A stretch of 13,967 bases of DNA from Entrophospora sp. SA101 (Eukaryota > Glomeromycota > Glomeromycetes > Entrophosporales > Entrophosporaceae): assembly GCA_958430865.1 (NCBI GenBank), contig CAUDNR010001519.1, positions 1-13,967 on the forward strand, given 5' to 3'. Both the position numbers and the translations under genes were made by a program. Below, one piece after another: positions 7,460 through 13,967 of the stretch. The notes beneath the pieces were generated by a model, which saw nothing but the letters and a program-made list of their open reading frames with translations, did no database searches and was not told where the DNA came from. Each line of letters starts with the position of its first letter. Within the stretch, counting starts at the first letter, position 1.

Positions 7460-10400
7460 TTATTTTTCCAATAATGCTTGTAACATCTGTTCATTATGCT
7501 TTAATTTATTTTTAATTTCTTCAAGACCATTTTTAAGATCATTTTTTAATCCTTCAAGATCATTTTTAAGCCTTTTTTCAATTTCTTTATGATCATTTGC
7601 AAGATCATTTTTAATTTCTTCAAGATCATTTTTAAGATTTTTTTCAATTTCTTTAATATCAACACTATCTGGTTTGGGTATATCTACCAATTTTCTAAGT
7701 TCCTCAGAGATAAATGGAAGAAACTCTGGATCTTCATTGCTATTATCAATTTCTCTAATTCTCTTTTCAATTTCTTCAATTGGTGCATAATAATATCTAT
7801 ATAAAATTATCAAAAAAATTATTTGAAAGGAATAAAAATAAATAAAAATAAATAAAAATTGTATATTTACAAGATATCTGGAAACCATTCCCTCCAACGA
7901 CGTTGATTGGGAAGTAAATAAAATAATTCAATCTCTGTTAAGATTTTTGCTTTTTGAGCTAAAAAAGCTTCATTTATGTCATATTTTTCAATTTGATTGC
8001 TAAGAAGACCAATGAATAAATTCATTAAATATACTACAACAACAAATGAAAATGCAATAAATAATATTGTCAGATATGGTTCATCTTGTAATTGCCATGA
8101 CCCAAATGCTCCATTATCACCTATTAAAAATCAAATGATTGTTATTAAGTATATTTATTATTCTCATTATTTTCAAAACCAAATAGAAATTTACTTGTGA
8201 GGAAATTATACATTGCCAGCATTGAGGTAGGAAAATGTGCAAACATGTTTGTGTTTCCATCAGGTTGTTGTACAATAATTGAATTCTGGTCATATGAATT
8301 GTTACTTGCAAAATATGTAAAATATTTTGAAGCAAGGTTCCAAGGACTATTGGGATCACCATCTCTGAAATCAGGTAAGTCTAGTGTATAATCCACCTGA
8401 TTTGGTTTCAAGAAAATGTAAAATGCATGTGAAAAGCTTAAAATTATTATAAATAATAATATTAAAAATGAGAAAACTTTTTTAGCAACTCCTAAAATGA
8501 TTGCAAAATATCTTCCAAAATATGTAAGCGCTCTTAAAAACAGCATAAATTTGAGATCTAGTAACAAATTGGATAATGAAACCAACACAGTAGTTGATGA
8601 ACCATAATACAACAATAGAATTGAAGTAACAATTGGTAAGGAATATGCCCCAAGGTCTATTAAATAAATAATAATCATTGTTAAATTATCAAATTTAATT
8701 AATTAGCTAATAATAATAACATCATACCAAAATAATTCCATAAATCAGTAATATATTTCATTGGGTTCCAAATAAATTGTCTCAATTCAAAATTAAGATG
8801 AAACAACCCAAGGATGATTGTAGTAATTAATAATGAATTTTTATTTTTATCAGATAATTGATCTGGTGATGTAGAGGTTGCAATTGCAAAGCATAATAAA
8901 AATGCTGTGTAGAAGATCCAAATCCCAAAATAATATTTGAATCCAAAATTATTCCATTTGAAATCCAAAATTACTTGTCCATTCCAATGTTTGTACAACT
9001 CTAAGGTATCTAATTCAATAAATTTACTATCTGCTGGCTTATACAATTCTTTCCAAAATGAATATTCATTATTGTATGTAAGTAATCCAGGATATGGAAT
9101 TACCGATTTTACACCTGGTTTTCCAGGTTTGTCATCTAATTTTTTATTTATAAAATCCATAACTCTTTTATAGTATTTTCTAATATAATTATGATTATAA
9201 TAAAAATACCAAAAGCTTTTTTCTTTATAAATTGATTTTTCAACATCTATAGCATTATAAAAATTCTTCTCCTCATTGTAAAAATATCTTTCAAATGGAA
9301 ATAATATCATTGAAGTTTGTTTAATGAATTTTGATACTAAGGTGTGATGATTTTTTTCTAATCTTGGTAATTCTAATATAATCATTTTTAATAAACTAAT
9401 ATTTAAATCAGTATCTTTTATGAAATGACTAAGACAAGAATCAAATACTTTTTCTACTGCAATACTATGATTATTATCTAATGCTATTTTTAACATTTTC
9501 TTTCCAAATTTGTTGAAATTATAAAACTCATTGATCATCTCAAACATTTCTTTATAAGGTTGCCTAGAAATTTGATGGTTATCAATATATGAATTTTCAA
9601 TATATAAAAAGCAATTTTCAAAATCAAATAAATAATCTTCAATTGCATTATTCTCAATAGCTGATTTAATATCATTCAGGGCTCCATGTTTTTTGACCTT
9701 TGTAAATATTTTGAAATTTTGGTTGCTAACTGATAAAATGTTTATCTCATAACCATTTAGAAATAAAATTAAGTCATCATTATTCAGCAATTTATAATAA
9801 TAAAGTTCATCATCACTTTTAAGACCATATTTATTAATTGTTGGTAATTTTTCATCCATTCCATAATTAATTTTTTGAGCTTTTATATTAACATTTTTAA
9901 ATTTATCATCATATTCTATTGATCATTTAATTAATTTCCCATTTTCAATGATAATTTCTGCTGGTCTTTCAGGCCACACAGGCTGCTCAAATGTTTTAAC
10001 CATTTCTTGTAATGCTTGCATTACATGTAAACAATAATTATTTTTTATATGTATTTTTTGTTGAATACCTGCTAATTTTTCTTTGTTGATTATTTTTTTA
10101 ATGTAAAATTGATTGTCTATAACTATGGTTATTTTGCCATTTGGTAAAATTGGACCAAATAAAATTTTTTTTTTTAATTCATTTTCATTTGTATATTTTA
10201 AAAGATATTTATTAAAATACTCTGTAATATCCATAAAATCGCCAAGATTATATGGGTCCATTAATTTATATTTATAACTTTTTGTATTTTTATGATAATA
10301 TATTACTAATAAATATTCTAATTGATCTGCTGAATAAATAAAATCATATTTTTTCATATCAATATTATTTTCCAATTGAGCTGCAAATAGAAAATATATT

Positions 10401-11385
10401 TATTAAATTTATGGATTAATATAACATGCAAATAATAAGAATATATAAATACTTACTTGCAGAAATAATAATATTATTTTTTAATGAATATACAACTAAT
10501 GTGAAATCATACCCATAATATAGTGCCATTATTGTTTTATCTTTATTAAATGTAATATTAGTAATAACATTATAGAAACATCCATTTGCTAAATAATAAT
10601 TATCTTGATATGACATTGTTACACCTTTCCATTGTGATATAAATAAATTATTAGAACTAACCAAAAGATCACCAGAATTTATAAAAGCCCTAGGCCCATA
10701 GTAATAATAAGAAAATTTTGGTTTATGAACCATATAATAATATGTTGATTTATGAACCAATTTATTATTGTCATATGAAAAATTGTATAAATGGTAGATA
10801 TTAGAATCCTCCTCTTTAATCATTAATAAATCATTGCTTGTAATAAAATTCCCACCATAAAAATATTTATTACATGTTTTACCATTAATTATAAAATCAC
10901 TGTATTTTTTTTTTGTAAAGTCAAGAAATTCTAAAAAGTTAATTTAAATGATTTAAATATTTAGTTATTATAATAATAAAATACATATATTACTTAATAA
11001 ATAATTACTTACTATGACATTTATTATCCTCACCATGTAAAGTTATATATTTGTTATCAGAAACATCTCCTATATAAACATAATAACTTTTAAAATCCTC
11101 TGTAGAATATTTAAAGTAATTATCTTTATCTTGTTGGATAGTTCCATTGTCAAGATCAACTGTCCATCCAACAATAGATGAATCTCCCTTACTATTAGTT
11201 ACTAAAAAATTTAAATTAGGACTATACTTTATTTCATCAACAAGATGTCCATTAAGTGGATCAGTTATATTTGTATTTAAATTAGAATTGTGATTATCTT
11301 CTTTCATAATTGATATTTTATCTTCCATAATTTCATCAGTTACTATTTCTATAATTTCATTTGAGCTAAGGTTATTTTTTTCCAT
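7460..11385 (-). CDS. Propeller-plus-TRP-like ion transport channel, six exons, one in-frame TGA
   Basis: Exons: 11385-11013, 10930-10457, 10380-8728, 8656-8195, 8120-7871, 7796-7460. Introns are 71-82 nt with GTAAGT, GTATGA or GTAAAT donors, and all junctions keep phase, giving 1182 codons. Residues 1 to about 440 are a WD40-like half (IKYSPNLNFLVT, SSIVGW, ITNITFNKDKTIMALYY). Residues 765-786 and 798-818 are S1 and S2, 835-852 S3, 861-883 S4 with few charges, 893-916 S5. The pore loop ends near NFLTSDNG (984-991), S6 is 1004-1026 (YLMNLFIGLL), and LLPNQRRWREWFPDIL follows. Residues 1117-1182 are coiled coil. This architecture matches ion-transport-domain proteins abundant in Rhizophagus, presumably cation channels of a cell membrane; selectivity is unknown. 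TGA replaces codon 435. The channel half could start at Met457 (9859), giving 726 residues; alternatively the gene is a recent pseudogene or the base is an error. Confidence 0.85.
7500..7660 (-). repeat. Degenerate in-gene repeat encoding the coiled-coil tail
   Basis: Within exon 6 the plus-strand motif TCAAGATCATTTTTAA recurs with variants about every 30-36 nt (near 7523, 7553, 7588 and 7619). It encodes units such as EIEK.LKNDLEEIKNDL on the minus strand. Unit boundaries coincide with heptad-like Leu/Ile spacing, so the tail grew by internal duplication of a helical unit. Copy number may vary between alleles or paralogues. Confidence 0.75.
9923..9925 (-). other. In-frame TGA inside exon 3 of the channel gene
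   Basis: The frame is open through 10380-9926 and again through 9922-8728, with the same phase on both sides (63 nt from 9922 to the Met codon at 9859). The stop reads NGKLIK-TGA-SIEYDD. No GT-AG intron that removes it is convincing: the nearest upstream GT sites are poor matches. A single transition from TGG (Trp) would create it. The base after the stop is T and the context is not the TGA-CTA readthrough motif. Confidence 0.9.
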
Positions 11386-11815
11386 TTTTTGTTTTTTTTT
11401 TTTTTTTTAAAATAAAAAAATTAAAAAAATAATATATTTTTTAATTCTTTTAAAAAAAAAAAAAGAAAAAAAATTAAAAAAAAAAAAATCTTTTTTTTTT
11501 ATTAATCTTTGTTTTTTTTTGAAAAAGAAAAATTTTTTTTTATTTTAAAGAAAATGAATGATGAAATTATGGGGGAACAAAAGCAGACAAATTTGATTGT
11601 CCAATAAAAGATAAGTTTATAATTTATGTCCATATGGGATAATGGTGCAAGTCACCTAGTCCACAACTTACTGCGCCACGACGACGATTTTGGAGAAAAA
11701 ATTAAAATTGTTTGGTCATGTGATATTTCCTAGTCATTCCATAAATAGTAAAATCGGCAAGATCGTATTATATATATACTCGGCCAATAATAATAATAAT
11801 AAATTTTTTTTCAAA
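11386..11815. promoter_or_regulatory. Divergent intergenic region with A/T homopolymer tracts
   Basis: About 430 bp separates the channel start codon (11385, minus) from the ATG of the RING relic (11816, plus). Nearest the channel gene, 11386-11560 is almost pure A and T homopolymer runs, the sort of nucleosome-excluding tract often found upstream of genes in AT-rich genomes. Nearer the RING relic there is CATGTGA (about 11718) and TATATATAT (about 11769-11778), roughly 40 nt before the ATG. The segment 11640-11690 is GC-richer and slightly tRNA-like on the minus strand (GTGGCGCAGT), but no cloverleaf or B box follows. Shared promoter function is inferred from layout. Confidence 0.4.
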
Positions 11816-12326
11816 ATGCCTCCCAAAATAAAAACAAAAAAGAAGATAATATATTTGGAATGAGAAATGAGTATTTATCATAAGAGTGGTGGTTGTTGTC
11901 ATTCATCACTCTAGTTTTTTATAAAGAATAGTGGTAGTGATTGCTGTCATTCATTCTTAAAGTGTTGTCCACAGAACACAATTGATTATATAAAAGAATT
12001 TGATGAATTTTTTTTTAATAAAAAATGATTACTAGAGCAAATGACTAACCTGGAAGATGAAATAACAAAAAAAATGAAGATATAACATGATTAAAATATA
12101 AATTAATTACGGAGATGGAAATCAATGAATCATTGTCTGAAGAGAATGAACAATTAAAAAAAAATAAATGTAAAATCTGCTTGGACAAGTCTATAACACA
12201 TTGTTTCATACCATATAACACTTGATTGTATGTGAAGATTGTTCAAAGAAAGTTAATAATTGCATTATGTGTAGAGTAAAGATCAAAAGCACCACTAGAA
12301 TATATATTTGGTTTCCTTTTAGTTGA
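11816..12326 (+). pseudogene. RING-finger protein pseudogene (C-terminal C3HC4 RING)
   Basis: The C-terminal RING is recognisable: CKICLDKSITHCFIP (from 12169), then VCEDCSKKVNNCIMCRVKI (from 12228), then a TGA at 12324. In the C3HC4 family of E3 ubiquitin ligases (the IAP/Mind-bomb style of C-terminal RING) the middle should read P-C-x-H. Here the Cys codon is TAT (Tyr), and one nucleotide is missing between 12211 and 12220, which moves the frame and puts a TGA directly after. Upstream, from about 12032, an L/E/K-rich stretch suggests a coiled coil, broken by a stop at 12088 and a frame change in an A run. A plausible start is ATG at 11816 (MPPKIKTKKK), soon followed by a stop. Several independent lesions mean it is dead. 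Confidence 0.65.
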
Positions 12327-12412
12327 GATGGGACCTGCAAATTTCATGGATAGGTTACTGTCACAGCTGGGTCAAATTCATATATAAATTAAATTTTATT
12401 TTATTATTATAG

Positions 12413-13110
12413 AAAGGATATAGTGCTTGAAAAAAAAATTATCAGGTGTATTCTAATGTTCAATTGGAAATCTAAGTGTGATCAGACAGTAGTCACTAAA
12501 ATTGCCTATGTTGCTGAACTAAAATATGACTCAGGGAATGAAAAATACGATTTGTTTTACCAACTTCTATTGCAAAAAGATATGGATGGATATTCTTCTA
12601 CCAGGGTTGGCAAATGTGCAGTCCATTGATGGTCTATTGGTGGTCTATTGGGTCCATTAGCGTAACACTTTAACCATATTTAGTATTTTATTAATGGCAA
12701 TGGACCAGTCCAAAATCCATCTGTTCTCAATGGACCAGTCAATTTGCCAACCCTGTCTTCTACAATATTTTTAACAGCTAGTGATGGTAAAAAACTTGTA
12801 CTTGATGATGCAAAACTTCTGGGAAAGCAAATTTTAAAAGTTAATTGTAGAATGACCTCAGCTTTTCATTCAATCAATTGAGCCTCTTTCTCTTACTGAG
12901 TTGAATGTTAATGGCAATTCTAAAACTTTTAATGTTACTTTGGCCAAACATACAGTATTACTTATCAAAGAAAGATTTTATTTTAGTTTGCCAAGAGCGA
13001 AGATCTTGATAAGCCAAGGTAGTTTTAATTATTTAGTTAATTAATTGTTCATTTGTGTATTTATTATTATTATTACTTCTATTTATTTATTAGGCATTTC
13101 TCAAGTATAA
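12413..13110 (+). pseudogene. Broken spliced gene of unknown family, split by a MITE
   Basis: After an acceptor-like TTATTATTATAG (ending 12412) the frame is open to 12601, interrupted by a MITE (12602-12755), then resumes in the same frame from 12756 (SSTIFLTASDGKKLVLDDAK). A second break between 12852 and 12870 shifts the frame by one, after which it reads IQSIEPLSLTELNVNGNSK onward to KILISQ. A donor at 13019 and an acceptor at 13093 define a 75-nt intron, the size seen in the neighbouring channel gene, and a short last exon ends with TAA at 13108-13110. Two frame-breaking lesions plus neat exon structure indicate a once-real gene. No domain is recognised. Upstream exons were not identified; the fragment MGPANFMDRLLSQL at about 12328-12369 could belong to it. 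Confidence 0.5.
12602..12755. mobile_element. hAT-type MITE with perfect 8-bp target duplication
   Basis: A 154-bp element begins CAGGGTTGGCAAAT and ends ATTTGCCAACCCTG, a perfect 14-bp inverted repeat extended imperfectly by TCAATGGACCAGTC-like sequence. Both flanks are TCTTCTAC (12594-12601 and 12756-12763). CAGGG termini and an 8-bp duplication are diagnostic of hAT. Element plus one duplication is 162 bp, a multiple of three, so removing it restores the host frame exactly. The element itself brings an in-frame TGA at 12627. Confidence 0.92.
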
Positions 13111-13225
13111 TCCTAAAACAGAATCTAATTGTTTAATGTTGACATTAGTTTTAGTTTTATAGTTAATAGGTAATTTAATCATTCATTCTTAAAATATTCA
13201 AAATAATTATTACTAATTAATAATA

Positions 13226-13347
13226 CAGTAGAACCTGTCTAAAAGCATATTGTATATAAGCATAACTTTCTAAAAGCATGGGATTTCCTTGACCTAAGTT
13301 GGGCCATATGTGTTATAAGCATAAATAATTCTAAACTTAATATACTG
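13226..13347. mobile_element. Pogo/Tc1-mariner-like MITE or element end
   Basis: The sequence CAGTAGAACCTGTCTAAAAG resembles known pogo/Tigger-type ends (CAGTAGAACCTCT...), with a later GGGATTTCCTTGACC block also typical of such ends. The opposite boundary TATACTG is followed by TA, and a TA precedes the CAGTA start, fitting a TA target duplication around 122 bp. Beyond the first five bases the two ends match poorly, so it may instead be one end of a larger deleted element. Confidence 0.45.
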
Positions 13348-13488
13348 TACTGTACCTTCTTTAATAACATCAATATTAATTATTAATTGTTTATTTTCAA
13401 ATAGATGTATTATTTTTCAGATTTACATGTGGTATTAAGCAAAAATCAATGCCATTGTGAAATAGTAAAATAAGGACTAAAGATGGCT

Positions 13489-13700
13489 CTGCAACTAGGA
13501 AGTTGCAACCCCAAAAAATATTGACATCTAATGCTGCAACTGTCTGCAACTGTCTGTAATTGCCTGCAACCTCTGGTTGATCAGCAACTTCAATCACTAT
13601 AAAACTAAAATTTACTTTATCAAAAAAAATTTGCAGACAGTTGCAGAGGTTGTAGAAAAGGTTGCAACTCGAGCTTTAAAACCTGCAATTGCAGAAAATG
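13489..13700. repeat. TGCAAC-rich inverted-repeat element
   Basis: The left part carries CTGCAACTAGGAAGTTGCAA, then two CTGCAACTGT units and CCTGCAACCTCTGG. The right part (from about 13632) carries the inverse, TTGCAGACAGTTGCAGAGG, followed by GGTTGCAACTCGAG and CTGCAATTGCAG. The two halves could fold on each other around about 13580-13630. The same CTGCAACTA...AAGTTGCA start is seen in the insertion at 5294-5392, so this is a dispersed family. A minus-strand 66-codon frame across part of it is just translated repeat. Confidence 0.6.
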
Positions 13701-13967
13701 TGAAAACAGTTACAGACACTAACTTTGATAAGGACCAATAGAGAGGTCCCTACTTTGCGATCAAACCAAACCAACTTACTGTAGTAATCACGTGATCAAC
13801 GCATCATTTCCAATCATATCCACCGATTTCTGCAATGTTACACGATTTCAGGCTGATTTTGGGGCACATTTTCGTTGTTTTTAAGGTACATTTTGATATG
13901 TTACACCATTCTTTATCTAAAAAAAGTAATTTTTATATACTTTTGTTATTATTATGTTTGTTGAGAT
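13701..13967. other. Right edge, no gene resolved
   Basis: Contains a palindromic ATCACGTGAT box near 13787-13796. The DNA at about 13790-13900 is less AT-rich than its surroundings. No frame is open for long. It may be the beginning of a feature continuing beyond the window. Confidence 0.35.

Noticed and set aside
7589..7804. Plus-strand open frames over the channel exons (also 7997-8200, 8197-8391, 8937-9173)
   Set aside because: Mirror frames of well-supported minus-strand exons, with compositions dominated by Phe/Ile/Asn from the opposite strand.
8117..8362. 81-codon minus-strand frame overlapping exon 4
   Set aside because: It is out of phase with the channel exon, which is supported by splice sites and family motifs.
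9923..9925. TGA as selenocysteine or as a reassigned Trp codon
   Set aside because: Other TGA triplets act as stops in this window, no Cys-type context or SECIS hairpin is evident, and fungi of this kind are thought to lack selenocysteine.
9923..10020. An extra intron that would remove the TGA in exon 3
   Set aside because: The available GT sites upstream do not resemble the GTAAGT/GTATGT/GTAAAT donors used in this gene, and removal would delete sequence that is open and in phase.
11640..11690. tRNA-like or SINE-like stretch on the minus strand (GTGGCGCAGT resembling an A box)
   Set aside because: No B box (GGTTCRANNCC) and no cloverleaf arms follow at the right spacing, so it is not called a tRNA or SINE.
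13397..13597. 66-codon minus-strand frame
   Set aside because: It translates the TGCAAC repeat (LQ/VAA-like residues) and has no gene signals.

Overview
The window looks like nuclear DNA of an early-diverging filamentous fungus. The best guess is an arbuscular mycorrhizal fungus (Glomeromycotina, Rhizophagus-like). The DNA is strongly AT-rich, genes are interrupted by short GT-AG introns of about 70-96 nt with GTAAGT-type donors, small transposon derivatives and decayed gene copies are dense, and the main gene belongs to a family of propeller-plus-ion-channel proteins that, as I recall, is much expanded in Rhizophagus. The species call is inference from style and family, not a database match.

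Layout. Positions 1-1404 are intergenic with two related short inverted-repeat elements (801-977, with a perfect 8-bp target duplication, and 1223-1404). A possible four-helix membrane protein (1403-1864, minus) and a possible small secreted peptide (2085-2276, minus) follow. Positions 2640-3397 look like a decayed transposon with TGACGAAAT-type inverted ends and two relic exons. Then come a 128-bp tandem duplication (3545-3800), a 91-bp fold-back element (4338-4428) and an isolated relic exon (4612-4754, minus). Positions 5180-5540 hold a degenerate copy of the 3' part of the channel gene, split by a small TGCAAC-repeat insertion. A relic reading frame lies at 5589-6003. Positions 6015-7413 are mostly empty.

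The one large gene (7460-11385, minus) reconstructs cleanly as six exons and 1182 codons: an N-terminal WD40-like (beta-propeller-like) half, a six-helix TRP-like ion-transport domain, and a repetitive coiled-coil tail. All five splice junctions preserve frame. A single TGA at codon 435 separates the propeller half from the channel half. It probably replaces a Trp codon and may be a young nonsense mutation, a sequencing error, or the boundary of two separately translated halves.

Beyond a homopolymer-rich divergent promoter region (11386-11815), the plus strand carries a RING-finger pseudogene (11816-12326). It is followed by a second broken plus-strand gene (12413-13110) split by a 154-bp hAT-type MITE with a perfect 8-bp duplication (12602-12755) and also frameshifted. 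The right edge has a pogo/Tc1-like element (13226-13347) and another TGCAAC-rich inverted-repeat element (13489-13700). Overall this is one recent member of an expanded channel family among its own debris and mobile-element debris. I see no tRNA, rRNA or CRISPR.
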